NCBI GenBank assembly: GCA_011799875.1
Contig: CM022301.1
Span: forward strand, 86,757,667 to 86,821,666
Origin: Thinopyrum elongatum
Lineage: Eukaryota; Streptophyta; Magnoliopsida; Poales; Poaceae
Reading direction: 5' to 3'
DNA: 64,000 bases
The notes below the pieces were generated by a model that was given only the letters and a program-made list of their open reading frames with translations, did not search any database and was not told where the DNA came from. Shown here piece by piece: positions 36,926 to 48,699 of this stretch. Positions within the stretch are counted from its first letter, which is position 1. Every line of letters begins with the position of its first letter. The translations under genes and the position numbers were made by a program.

Positions 36926-38340
36926 TTGAGGGAATTGAAAACATTACAATCGTTCGCAAATTCCAAGATGTCTTTCCGAAAGAACTCCCCAGGAATACCT
37001 CCTGTTCGAGCTGTCGAATTCGTCATCGACTTGAAACGAGGCACCACTCCTATCGCCAAACGACCCTACAAGATGCCGCCACATGAACTCCTTGAGCTTA
37101 AGGAGGAAATCGACAATTCACTTCGCCAGGATTTCATTCGTCCAAGTTCCTCTACTTGGGGAGCACCTTCTCTCTTTGTCAAGAAGAAGGATGGAATGAA
37201 TCGTTTGGTCCAAGATTACCACCCTATCAACGAATCAACAATTCAGAACAAGTATCCCCTTCCTCGGATCAACGGTCTTTATGATCAACTTGTTGGTTCA
37301 TCAGTTTTTTCTAAACTTGACTTGAGGTTGTGTTACCACCAGATCCGGGTTCGTGAAGAGGATATTCCCAAAGCCGCATTCGTTACTCGCTATGGTTCAT
37401 ATGAGTACATGTCATGTCTTTCGGCCTAACCAATGCTCCAACAATATTCTCTTGATTGATGAACTATATATTCATGGAATACCTTGACAAGTTCGTCGTG
37501 GTCTATCTGGATGATATCCTTGTATATTCCAAGAATAAAGAAGAACATGTTGAACATCTTCCACTTGTTCTGGAAAAGCTTCGAGAGCATCAGCTATATT
37601 CCAAGTGTGAATTCTGGTTACCCGAATCAACCTACCTTGGTCATGTAATCTCCAAGAATGGTATTGCCATCAACCCCGAACAAGTCCAGGCCCTTCTTGA
37701 CTGAACACCCCCGAATAATGTCAAACAAGTCAGAAGTTTTCTCAGACTCGCCAGCTATTGCCGCCATTTTGTCAAGAACTTCTCCAAGATCGCCAAGCCG
37801 CTGACTAATCTGCTTCACAAAGGCATTAAGTTTGATTGGAGTGTCAGGAAAGTTTCCAGGCACTCAAGAGGACAAGCTGACTTCTGCCCTAGTGCTTGCT
37901 CCTCCAGATTCCCAAAAGGATTTCATCATCTATTGTGACGCATCTCGTCAAGGATTAGGCTGTGTCCTAATGCAAGAGCGCAGGGTGATTGCTTATGCCT
38001 CTCGCCAGTTGCGCCTTCATGAAGAGAACTACCCAATTCATGACCTCGAGCTTGCTACAGTTATCTATGCACTGAAGTTGTGGCGACATTACCTTCTCGG
38101 TAATTGTTGCGAGATCTTCACCGATCATCAGAGTCTGAAGTATCTGTTTACTCAGCCAGATCTTAACCTCCATCAACAGCGATGGATGGAAGCTATTATA
38201 GACTACGACTGCGGTATATCTTATACACCTGGCAAGGCTAATGTCATGGCCAATGCCCTGAGCCGCAAGTCTTATTGCAACAATCACATGGTTCATAAAG
38301 CTCAACCCCACCTTCATGAAGAGCTTCGCAAGCTGAACCT
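36926..38340 (+). pseudogene. Reverse transcriptase and RNase H of element C, broken
   Basis: [53 protein letters not shown] and [15 protein letters not shown] in 36,926-37,429. After a shift, [18 protein letters not shown] (37,482-37,535) carries the intact YLDD catalytic box. RNase H (37,900-38,340): [37 protein letters not shown] and [11 protein letters not shown]. Stops or shifts at about 37,428, 37,702 and 37,850 break it. Confidence 0.9.
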
Positions 38341-38559
38341 TCACTTAGTTCCACAGGGTTCTCTGAATAACCTTGTCCTAGAACCAACTCTTCTGAAAGC
38401 TATTAAGTCCGCGCAAGCCAAAGATGCTGAAGTTGATCAAATGAAACGGGATCTTGCTTTAGAGAAAGCTAGAGGTTTCTTGCTTGCTGAAGATGGAACC
38501 TTGCACTTCAGCGATTGCATTGTGGTACCTCGATTCGAACTTATGACAGAGAAGGTGAT

Positions 38560-39816
38560 GAAAGAAGCACATGACACCCCTCTCTCTATTCATTCGGGAA
38601 GTACCAAGGTGTACTTAGACATTCGTCAAAAGTACTGGTGGTCTAAGAATTGCTCGGTACATTGAAGAATGTGACGTTTGCCGTCGCATCAAAGCAGAAC
38701 ATTAGAAACCGGCTGGACTTCTACAACCACTTCCTATTCCTGAATGGCAATGGGATAAGATTCAGATGGACTTCGTCACTGGCCTCCCCAAACCACAAAA
38801 GGGTAAGGATGCTATATTTATCGTCACAGACCAATTCTCCAAAGTTGCCCACTTTCTGCAAGTCAAGGAGACAATCACTCCTAGTCAATTAGCAAATTTG
38901 TATATCTCCAGAATTGTGACACTCCACGGCATTCCGAAGGAGATCAGTTTAGACCGTGGCAGCATATTCACCTCGAAGTTCTGGGATAGTTTCCAAGAAG
39001 CAATGGGAACTCATATAACCTGGAGCACTTCTTATCATCCCCAATCCCAAGGCCAAGTCAAGCGAGTTAATCTATTCTTGAAGACATGCTTCGGGCTTGT
39101 GTTATCTCGTTCGGCAAGAAATGAGAAGAATCTCTCCCTTATGCTGAATTCTCTTATAACAACAGCTATCAAGCTAGCTTGAAGATGGCACCCTTCGAAG
39201 TGCTATATGGACGTAAGTGCCGAACCCCTCTGAATTGGTCAGAAACTGGGGAACTGTCGCTCATTGGTCCAGACATTATTCAACAAGCTGAAGAGCAAGT
39301 CCGCACTGTCAGGGATAATCTCAAGGCGGCCCAGTCCCGCCAGAAGAGAAACTATGACCGTAAACACTCGGGTTCTACCTATCAACCTGGTGAGCAAGCT
39401 TATCTGTGTGTCACACCTTTGAGAGGCACTCATCGGTTCGGAGTCAAGGGCAAGTTAGCTCCTCGCTACATTGGTCCCTTCCACATTCTCACCCGTCGTG
39501 GACTTGTGGCTTATCAATTAGAGTTGCCAGAACAATTCTCTCACGTCCATGACGTCTTCCACGTGTCGCAACTTTGTCGGTGCTTCAAGGACCCGCACCG
39601 TGAAGTGGATCTGGAATTGATCGAAGTGCAAGATGATCTCACTTACAAAGAGCATCCAATCTGCATTCTTGAAGAAGTTGAACGTCGAACCCGTCAGATG
39701 GTTACCAAGTTCCTCAAGGTGTAGTGGTCGAATCATACTAAAGATGAAGCCACTTGGGAACGCGAGGATAATCTTCGTGTGGAATACCCCGATCTTTTCC
39801 CTTTTACCTCTTAATT
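38560..39816 (+). pseudogene. Integrase and chromodomain-like tail of element C, broken
   Basis: The zinc part ([20 protein letters not shown]) is split by a shift near 38,655 and a TAG near 38,704. Core: WDKIQMDFVTGLPKPQKG (first D), EISLDRGSIFTSKFW (second D). The third catalytic position reads GQVKRVN, lysine where gypsy integrases have glutamate. The frame 39,179-39,724 gives FEVLYGRKCRTPLNW, PGEQAYLCVTPLRG and HDVFHVSQLCRCF. A TAG at 39,722-39,724 sits inside the chromodomain-like tail, which continues as NHTKDEATWEREDNL to about 39,813. In chromoviruses that tail guides insertion to marked chromatin. Confidence 0.9.
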
Positions 39817-39831
39817 CTCGGGACGAGAATT

Positions 39832-39850
39832 TCTTTTAGAGGAGAAGAGT
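39832..39850 (+). promoter_or_regulatory. Polypurine tract of element C
   Basis: AGAGGAGAAGAGT directly before the 3' LTR start at 39,851; primes plus-strand synthesis. Confidence 0.75.
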
Positions 39851-42800
39851 TGTAACACCCCTGTGTAATGAGCTATAGTAACCCTCTTTGATTAAGCTAA
39901 ATCATTTTGCTAAACAGTGCTTGATCATCTTGATCAATTTCTCATTTCAAATTCCCCTTTGAATTCAAATTCAAATCATAAGTGAAATAGAGAAATTCAC
40001 CAACATGAAAACTAAAATGTTCATAATGTTGCAAATAATCCATAGTTAAATATGGTGGAGAAACCAACATTTAATAAAATGGTTAAGTACCCTAAAACAT
40101 TTAAAATAGAGGGCAAAACAATAATTTAATTACTTTTTAAATAATTAAATTCTAAAAATTCTAATCTATTTTAATTAAACCCCAAATTTTTGTGGCAGTG
40201 GCTTAATTTATAACTCTATTTATGGTGCAAGTTTTATATTTTATAAAACTAAATTAAATTTGAAACTAAATAGAAAATAGAAAGAAATAAAAAGAAAAAA
40301 AATAAAAAGAAAAGGAAACCCTCCTGGGCTCTGGGCCTAAGTGCACCGGCCCAGCCCACCTCACCTTCTCCCCTCCACCTGTTGAGTCGCACTGCTACAG
40401 TGCGCGCGGTGCGCGCGTTCGCGCCGGACCGCCTCACTGGCGACGCCCCGAAGAGGATAAGGGCGCCCCTCCAGCGCCTCGGGCTCTTCGGCCACCTCAC
40501 CTCCCCCACTCACTCACCCCCCTCGCTTTCCCCTCCTTCCCTCTTGCCCAGCTCCTCTCCACCCGAACACTGCCTCGCTACGCCATCGCCGCCTACGTGG
40601 CCAACGGCCGTCCTGCGTCACAAGCTTGTGTCCGGGAGGTCCGTCTCCGTCGGCTTCATCGGCTGTGAGCATCAGACCGACCGGAGCTGCACTGCACTGC
40701 ACCGTCGCCAACGCCGTCTTCCCCAACCGCGGCCACCGGCGCTCCGCCGTTCGACCCGCCACCGCCGCTGCACCCCAGCCTCCCCGAGTCAACTATGAGC
40801 ACCACTATGAGCTACACCGCCTCCCTGTGCCTTACCGAGCTCGGTTTTGAGCTCTAGCATGTCCTACCCACCGCCGTGCTCCGCCGTCCACCATGGCCGT
40901 TGCACGCGCGCCATGCGCGCTACCAAGCCCCCGCGCGAGCCACTGGCGCGCTCCAGGGCACGCGCAGCACCGAGCCGAAGCCCCAGCTGACCCCCTAACC
41001 ACTTCTGTCGCATTTCCGACGGAGGTCTGACTCCGGCCGTCGCCTGCCATCGCCGCAACGGCCACCTCCGTCCACCTCCGAGTCGCCCGCCACCGCAGGT
41101 TGACGCGGAACGTCGCCCTCGTCCTTTAGAGCCTAGGCACGGTCCAAATGGACGCCGGAATCGGCCGGACGGCCATCACCGGCGTTCGGCCTCGCCGCCG
41201 GTCACACTGCTGACGTGGCATGTTGTTAGCCACTAATTACCCCATGTGTCTGTGAGAAATGGGACCCATGCCCAAATTAACCCCGGGTTTATTTAGGCAC
41301 TAACTAAACGAACCTAATGACCTGCTGACAGGTGGGTCTTACCCCCCCACCTTTTAATTAACCCACGTTATAATTAATCCTGGTTAACACTGCAGTCAGT
41401 GACAGGTGGGGCCAACCATTATTACAGTGGATAAGGCTGACCCAGTCAGCCTGCTGACTAGGCAGCTGGCCCACTAGTCAGCCTCTGCTGACTGGGCTGT
41501 TGACCCAGTAAACAGGGCCCACTGACAGCCACAGTGTGCTCTGCTGTGTGCACTCTGCTGGGTGCACATAGCAATTATTATTTTTATTTTTGAATTAATT
41601 TGAATCTGGTAAATTTCAGAAAATGTTTAAATCTTTGAAAAATCATATAAAATAATCTATAAGTCAGATGAAAATAGTTTATATATGAAAGTTGCTCAGA
41701 AAAATCTATGGAATCCGAATATGTTATCCGTTCATCTGTCACATGCCTCTAACATGATGAACACCGATCCTTCCCCTCCGATTCATCTATCTGGAAAATG
41801 CCAAACGCCGGGAAAACATTCCCAGATGTTTTCCCGCTTCGACTGTATCGTGTAGCACTATGTTAGGTCACCCCTAGCACTGCATATTGCCATGTCATGC
41901 ATTGTGATGCACTTGTTTGCTTTATATTTATTGTTTCTTCCCCCTCTTCTCTCCGGTAGACACCGAGACTGACGCTGGTCCAGTGTACGACTATGCCCCT
42001 GACATTTAGCCCCTTGCAGCAGAGCTTCCAGGCAAGCAAAACCCCCTTGATCATTCCTATATAGCCCATTCCATTCTCTCTCATGCTTGCATTAGATTTT
42101 GCTACTGTAATTGATTGCTCCTATTCTGATGCATAGCCTGCTTTTGTAACTTGCTATTGTTACCTACCTGCTTATCTTATATGCTTAGTATAGGTTGGTT
42201 AGTGATCCACTAGTGACCCCTCACCTTGTCCCTGTTGCCCCGGCTTTATGACCGATGACTCGATCAACGTGATCGACGTCTTGAGCCCGACACATCACCT
42301 CACACCCCCTTAGTTGTACGACTCTGCAGAGTTACTATCGAGTGCCGAGGGTGATACCTCGTATAGCACTTCTGATGAGATCTCTGTAGTGTAGCTAGTC
42401 GGTCGTGGTCTACGGAGGGTGATTCCTCCTTCACCACTCCTGATAACGACTCTTTCGTGCAACACCTCAAGTGTGAACCCTTCGAGGGTGATTCCTCCAA
42501 GTTCACCTTGACGGTTACATCGAGTAGGAATCCTTCGAGGGTGATTCCTCAAATTCCCCTTGATGTTATGGACCATCGAGTGGAAATCCATTGAGGGTGA
42601 TTCCTCGGATTTCCCCCTTGATGTTATAAACACACAGTTACTTTGACTTTACCCCAGAACCATGTTGAAGTCGGGTCGGCCCCGAGGGGTACCCGCGAGA
42701 GAAATGTGAAGTCGGGTTGACCGTGAGGGTACCCGCGAGTGATGTGGAGTTGGGTTGACGTGGAGAGTACCCGCGAGATAACTACGCGGCACGGCCAGGC

Positions 42801-44089
42801 ATTCTTAGCCCTTGCCGTAAGTCCGTGAGACGGGGCGACGGGACCACAGATCGTGGATCATTGATCGTCTCCGCGCGCTCCCAAGACACTAATGGTTTGT
42901 ATATGTGATCTGAGTAGGCCTCTGGCCTTTTCGCGCTGACCACCATGCGGGAATAAGTATGGGCACTCTGCGTCGTACGTTTCTTCCGAAAGCTCTTCAG
43001 ACGCCACAATTGAGCGGCACGCTCCCGGGTGGTCCGCGTAAGCACCTGCTTTGTATAAAGAGGTAGCCAGGACTGATCCCGGCCGTCCTCGCAATGCGCA
43101 GGATTGCGAAGGACGATTGGCCCATGACCCCTTCGCATTTAGGATGTAGACCGGCGTGTGACCTCTCCGTTGAGCCTAGGTAGGACTACGGCGTGTTGAT
43201 CAGCCGAGGCCGGGCATAACCCGTTAAAGTGTGTCCGGCCGGAGTTGATCGAGCGTGTTGGTTAAGTTGGTGCACCCCTGCAGGGAAGTATATCTATTCG
43301 AATAGCCGTGTCCACGGTAACGAACGCTCGGAGTTGTATCCCGATCGATACAACTAGAACTGGATACTGGAGATGTGAAATGGATATGATGGCTCCGGGA
43401 TTGCTTTCTCGCAGGGAGTCGAGAAAGAATCTCTGGGCGTGGCTAAGTTACACATGTTACTATACATTATATATGCTCCTCTCTTCTACTTCTCCAATAT
43501 GATAGCTTCAAGAAGATGCTAGTCATCGATAGGCTAGGCTTTCCCTTCTCATGTGGCATTTCTGCAGTCTAGTCCAAAGATACAACCCCCTTTCTTTGAT
43601 ACTGATGTATACTTAGCATAGATCTGATGTAAGTCTTGCGAGTACTTTGGATGAGTACTCACGATTGCTTTGCTACCCCTTTTTCTCCTCTACCCAATTG
43701 ATGCGATCAGATGACGGATCCCAGGAGCCAGATGCCATCACCGATGACTACTACTACCCCGAGGGTGCCTACTACTACATGGAGGTCGTCGATGACCAGG
43801 AGTAGTTAGGAGGCTCCCAGGCAGCAGGCCTTGCCTTTCCGATCCATGTTGATGTTTGTGCTAGCCTTCTTAAGGCAGACTTGTTTACTTTATGTATGTA
43901 CTCAGATATTGTTGCTTCCGCTGACTCGTTTGTATTCGAGCCCTCGAGGCCCCTTGCTTGTAATATGAAGCTTGTATGAATTTTAATTTGTGTCTAGAGT
44001 TGTATTGTGATATTTTTCCGTGAGTCTCTGATCTTGATCGTGCACATTTGCGTGTATGATTAGTGCATGGTCGAGTCGGGGGCGTTACA
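39851..44089 (+). repeat. 3' LTR of element C
   Basis: 4,239 bp, TGTAACACCCCTGTG to GGCGTTACA. It is uninterrupted and is the reference for reading the split 5' copy. Open frames around 40,250-41,100 are in the GC-rich part and are mirrored in the 5' LTR. Confidence 0.93.
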
Positions 44090-44094
44090 GGCAA

Positions 44095-44760
44095 GCTACA
44101 TACAAGACCCGTCAAGCTCCGTACCGGCAAGCTTCCACTACAACTCCACCGCAGCGACACGCCAATCGCCTGTCAAGTAGGTGTCGAGCGGGCAGGCTGT
44201 TTGGTGAGCTCTGCCTGGGCACGTGTCAGCTCGCCGTCGACGATACAACTTTAATGACACCCGTCATTGAGGCGTGTCAAGATAATACAAGGTAGCTGGG
44301 TGAATGGCACAGAAGAAGAGATGATTCTTGCCGGCAAGCATCACCAGCGTGTCACCTCACGACGCATTTAATGCATTTGTGCTAACCCGTCAGAGTTAGG
44401 TCTTTGGCACTATAGCCACTATTCACCTTGTGTAAAGACTGTTTTGCCACTGTGGTAACCCCTTGATCTATAAAAGGAGCCCCATGGCTACCTTTATAAA
44501 TGTCGACACTTTTCTCAATTACACGCATAGCTACACTTCCCGCGCAGCTTGCCGCACCTTGCCGGCAAGCTGCGCTCCTTGTACTTGCGCTCAAACACCT
44601 CCAATATACGAAGCAAGAGTAGGGTTTTACGCTTCACAACGGTCCGAACCTGAGTAAAACCTCGTGTGTTCTGCTAGTTCTGCTCTTTGTGCTCGTTGAT
44701 CTCCCCAGTTGAACCGCAAAGGGGCATTTGTTGGTCCCATAGACCGTCGTACGCACAACA
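44095..44760 (+). repeat. Remainder of the 3' LTR of element B
   Basis: Continues the LTR cut at 13,292. TATA box CTATAAAAGG at 44,468-44,477, then GTAGGGTTTTACGC at about 44,610. It ends near 44,760 in ACGCACAACA. The exact end is uncertain because no second intact LTR of B is in the window. Confidence 0.7.
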
Positions 44761-45587
44761 CAAGGGCCCAGCACAGAAATGGTGAAGTTCGGCGCCCCTC
44801 TATTTAATCCTAGTATCTTATCTAGTGTTCGGTGATGAACTGCCTCTTTTGGTCCAGTTGTACATGTCTGGTGATGAACTTTTGCTATGTCAGTGAATTT
44901 TATCTATGTTTATTTCTATGATTGTTTTGTTGATGATCTAGGTAGTTTATCTCATGTTGCATGATTACATGGATTCCGGGAGCAGATATGAGGGGGCAGC
45001 TGCAAACGCTAAGATTGTCCGCGGACACGCTTGTGGACGTATAAAGGGTCAAAGCCGTAGATGCTCTAAGTACCTTTTAGAAGGAAAAAAGAACATATCT
45101 AATGTAGTCGTGTAAAAAGAGAACTCCAGATGAACCTCTTGCACTAACAATTGCAGGGTATGCCAAGAAGATAAGAAAAACACCATGAGCATAATTGTGG
45201 AGCAAAGCTGAATGCGGAACTATGTTAAGAGAATGTCAAAAAAAGGACAGGTCAGTTTATACAGGCCCAAACCCTTCAAGATAACGTCGTCATGGACAAG
45301 TATTGCAACCAAACGACATGGACGGAAACACTCCTCACTAGCTAGGCATTTTCACCTAGTTAATACTACTATTCTTAGAGACATAAATAAAACTTAAAAA
45401 GACACGGTAACGACCATATCATTGCAGAGCATACAACACACCATCAGGCATATGCTGTCTGTCACAAAACATGCGGTCTCATCGCCGTAGCCTACCAAAA
45501 TCAAGACCCCTGATCCAGCACAGCTTGGGAACTGGTTAGCTAGCCAGCCTGCAACACCTTCTGACATACGAGCAGTCATAGCTAATA
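44761..45587. other. Spacer between element B and the Helitron; possible DNA-transposon remnant
   Basis: No gene seen. Around 44,990-45,085 the sequence GGGGGCAGCTGCAAACGC ... AGATGCTCTAAG has the look of the ends of common Triticeae DNA elements whose opposite strand starts GAGCATCTACGGC. Its partner end was not found. The rest is AT-rich. Confidence 0.4.
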
Positions 45588-45620
45588 CTAGCGAACCCCG
45601 CGCGGTGGCACGCCGCGCCC
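45588..45620 (-). other. Helitron 3' terminus: hairpin plus CTAG
   Basis: The minus strand reads GCGCGG, loop CGTGCCA, CCGCGC, then GGGGTTCG, then CTAG, followed by host T (plus A at 45,587). The 6-bp perfect GC stem extends by a wobble and a pair inside the loop. The hairpin ends 12 nt before the last base. Helitrons end in CTRR, have such a hairpin about 10-12 nt before the end, and insert between A and T. Confidence 0.85.
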
Positions 45621-45865
45621 GTTAATAGGGGGATATTGTACGTGTTGGTTTATTTTGCATGTACACTTTTTTCATCGTACGGTAATTAAAAGGAAAAACT
45701 AAATTGCAACCATCACACAAGTTAATTGAAGAGAAAAGGCTTTTCATAATTAACTTACAGATGGCATACAGCTTAGATGGAAAGAGCACACTATTACATT
45801 GTGGAGAAGATTCTCTTATTGTAACTGAACACAACGTGCTGAAAGGAAACTAAAACGATGGGAAC

Positions 45866-46288
45866 TTGCATGACGGGAAGATACACAAGACAGCAGAAGA
45901 GCTCAAGCGTGAGTACAGATGGCATTGGAGTTTCAAATCAAATCATTCTGGAATACCCTCCCATGGGGTTAGGACCGATTATGAAATGATAGAGCGCCTT
46001 TGCGAAGTGTTCCAGTCGTGTCATAGGTGGGCAGCTACCTGTGTAACTGATGATACGGTCTTCAGTAAATGGGCGCTGCGGATGCATACGAAGCTTGGAC
46101 GTGGACACTTCCTCTCTATATACAATTCCCCCAATATATATAAGCAAAATGATACAAAAGGTTCGCCAAAAAATCAAACTCTATGTACAATCCTCTCAAT
46201 ATGTAATCAAAATGATACAAAAGGTTCACCAAAAATCAAACAGCCAGCCGGTGAAGGATCATTGTTGTTGGCTGCTGGGGTGCTTTGA
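45866..46288 (+). other. Unidentified open frame
   Basis: 140 codons, with EELKREYRWHWSFKSNH and DYEMIERLCEVFQSCHRW near the start. The composition looks coding-like up to about codon 80. The rest contains two near-identical AATGATACAAAAGGTTC repeats. I do not recognise it; it is on the strand opposite to the captured fragments. Low support as a gene. Confidence 0.25.
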
Positions 46289-46299
46289 AGATGGTTTTC

Positions 46300-48400
46300 A
46301 ACTTGGAAAATAAATGGTAGAATTTGCCTGTCCATATTAGCAGAGCGTACCCCTTCATCATTGACCCCATACATTTCAAGTACTACTTCTACAGGCTCAA
46401 GTGAAAGCACTGGTACATGATCACTTGTACCATTTGCTCAGGAAATTTTTCCAAGAAATGGTGATCGGATCCACCAGAAACCAACTATCCACTAAGAAAT
46501 AGGACCCTGGTCGTTCTCAGGTGTCTTATATTACCTAAAGCAAAACCCATTGATGAGGAAAGCACTATTATTTGAAACAACAAAATGTAACCATGTAGAC
46601 CAAGATAACATTGACCAACAAATGAAGACCCATCAAAGAATGTCATGCAAAACGTAGCGCTAACTCAGCTATGTGAAGCATAGTAAGATCATGGGGTACA
46701 GGTGATTGTTTCATAGTGTTTTAAGAACTTAACTATTAATATTTGAAAATTATACACGGTTAATATAGTTAAGCCCTTTTAGGTATAAAAATTACAATAA
46801 TCTGAACATTGAGTAACCAAGATTGTAGACCATATGTGATTGAGTGGTAGCACAAAGCTTGCATCTTGGTTGTTCCTTCTCTCCCTTCTCTGTTTTACTC
46901 TCTCACGAACATTCTGAATTTTTAACATTTGCATGTAGTTTCTGAACTGAACTTCGTGCAGGTAGACCATCTCATTGTTGCCTATTCTAGATGTGTACAG
47001 CATAAGCAAAAATTGTGTACTAACTTTAGTACAAAGTTGTACTAAGGTTGATACACTTATTTTAAGACGGAGGGAGTACTACATTACAATACAGTCAGAT
47101 CTAAGAACCGATCTCCTGCATTACACTCTCATCAAAACAGCCGCATCCTTCCATGATCAAAATCTCATTGCCTATAAGCAAATAGTTCAGTTAGTACAGC
47201 AGCAAATGAGTTCCTACCTTCCTGGGCAACTATGATGCAAACTTGTTAGGTTTGCCTTCATATGCAACTCCGCTGCCCCATTCATCTTTGGAACTGCTAA
47301 TCTAGTTCTGGTTTGCATCAGATTGCACCAAGCTCTCGTGACAGTTACACAGCCTATGGGATTCTTCCAGGTTAGATCAACAATAACTTCACGCCATGCA
47401 CCCTTTGAAGGGAAGAAAACTGACCAACCTGAAATTGAAAAGCTACAATTTTTTTCCAGTAATGTGCAGTAAAAATCCATCTATCTCGTGCGTCCAGAGG
47501 GGCTTCTTTTTTACAATTTTTCTCATCTTCACCCTACAATAAAATTTTGTCACAGTTAGGAAACAATACTTTCCAAATTTTTATTTTCTAAAAAAGAAAG
47601 TAAATAGCTTCAAACGCAGAGAAAAGTAGAAAATATCCAATCGGATTAGTTACTCGGCAATAAAAATATCTTGCCTGGTATGTGGTGGGCGAAGGGGTTT
47701 CCTGACCAAGTTAAATCGACAACATGGCACCAGCACCTCGGAAAATCGTTTGCATAGTTTTGAGAACCTTGCTCCGGAGCATTACCTGTTCTGCGTGTAC
47801 AACAATCATTCGATCAATATGACTTTATGTGCACGATTGGAGTCTGTTAGGTACATCTCATATAAAAAACAAGTTCTTATACCAACTTCTCTGTAACAGA
47901 TTAGAGCAGAATAGAGCATTGAGAAGAGCAAATAAGTGGAATAAATAAGTAAAACACTGATGCTTACCAGTCTTGTGATGTTACTCAGTCCTCTATGTTA
48001 GTCGGGTGATAGATCAAACAGACGCTGGTTTTGCTGGAGCTTGAAATCCACTGAACTTACAACATCCAAAGAAGGCTCACCCTGGACCGACAAGATTACC
48101 TTCTATTTATCTGTAGCCAGCCCAAGTTGAAGAAAGTTTAAATGAGGATAAATGGAGCATGACCTGTTCAGTATATGAAGCAGTACCAGTTCAGTATATT
48201 CTACAAAGATACACATTCAAGATCCGTGAGGATAACACTTTAAGCCTACTGCAAAAAAATAAAAATTCTTCAGCATCAAAACCATGCAAATTAATGGTGG
48301 ATACACCAACTACCTTGGCCAACCGTATCTATTGTAGGGCTTGGAATTATTTAAATTAAAGCCAAAAACATGTCTAAACAGCGATAAGAAAAAACTAATC
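46300..48400. other. Mostly AT-rich Helitron interior; possible exon scraps
   Basis: No family recognised. Minus-strand peptides with protein-like composition appear at 46,410-46,290 (LEPVEVVLEMYGVNDEG), 47,430-47,340 (WREVIVDLTWKNP) and 47,770-47,700 (CWCHVVDLTWSGNP). The last two resemble each other. None has clear exon boundaries. Confidence 0.3.
47010..47076. mobile_element. Truncated Stowaway-type MITE
   Basis: ACACTTATTTTAAGACGG followed by AGGGAG at 47,071-47,076 and TA is the right end of a Stowaway (Tc1/mariner) MITE. Upstream TACTAACTTTAGTACAAAG fits its interior. The left terminus CTCCCTCCG is missing. Confidence 0.65.
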
Positions 48401-48699
48401 AAGATTATCATTTCAAGGCTGTAGAACTGCAACTAAAAACAGCCGGTGCACAACTTGCGTTAGAATTAATAAGAAGCATGGTTGATTAATTAGTGAAGAT
48501 GGATTAACTATGGGCACCCACAACCTCAAGTGTGCGCCCAGGTCACGCACACAAACACACTGAGACACGATACAGCGGCAGAACGCGAGCCGTGCACGCA
48601 CGCTATGCAGCGGCAGGCCCCACAAGCCGGAAGCATGCGACGCAGCGCACGGGGCGGTAGGACGCACGGCCAAGAGAGCAAGGGTGAGGCAGCCGCCAT

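Larger units (their letters stand above)
13293..44089 (+). mobile_element. Ty3/gypsy chromovirus-type retrotransposon C (Tekay-like), nested in B
   Basis: Both ends are exact: TGTAACACCCC at 13,293 and GGGGGCGTTACA ending at 44,089, flanked by the 5-bp duplication GGCAA (13,288-13,292 and 44,090-44,094). LTRs are about 4.24 kb once insertions are removed: 39,851-44,089 at the 3' side, and 13,293-13,983 plus 25,930-29,453 at the 5' side. The internal part has a primer-binding site (29,457), an extra ORF, gag, protease, RT, RNase H, integrase and a C-terminal chromodomain-like segment, in gypsy order. Elements D (in the 5' LTR) and E (in gag) interrupt it. Every coding part carries stops or shifts, so it is dead. 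Assignment to the Tekay lineage rests on the C-terminal segment and gene order. Confidence 0.93.
2100..44760 (+). mobile_element. Outer Tat-like Ty3/gypsy retrotransposon B, interrupted
   Basis: In order on the plus strand: 3' end of pol (2,151-2,372), untranslated sequence (2,373-3,100), an antisense gene (3,139-4,738 and 11,752-12,703), a polypurine-type tract GCCCGGGGGCTCC (ends 13,099), and a 3' LTR starting TGTCGGTGTACC at 13,100. The LTR is interrupted after 13,292 by element C and resumes at 44,095, ending near 44,760 (ACGCACAACA). The CACTA-type region (about 4,850-11,748) interrupts the antisense gene. The 5' LTR, gag and most of pol are outside the window or deleted. The coding layout, with an antisense gene between pol and the 3' LTR, is typical of Tat-lineage elements. 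The LTR carries many GCCGGCAAG-type words. Confidence 0.7.
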
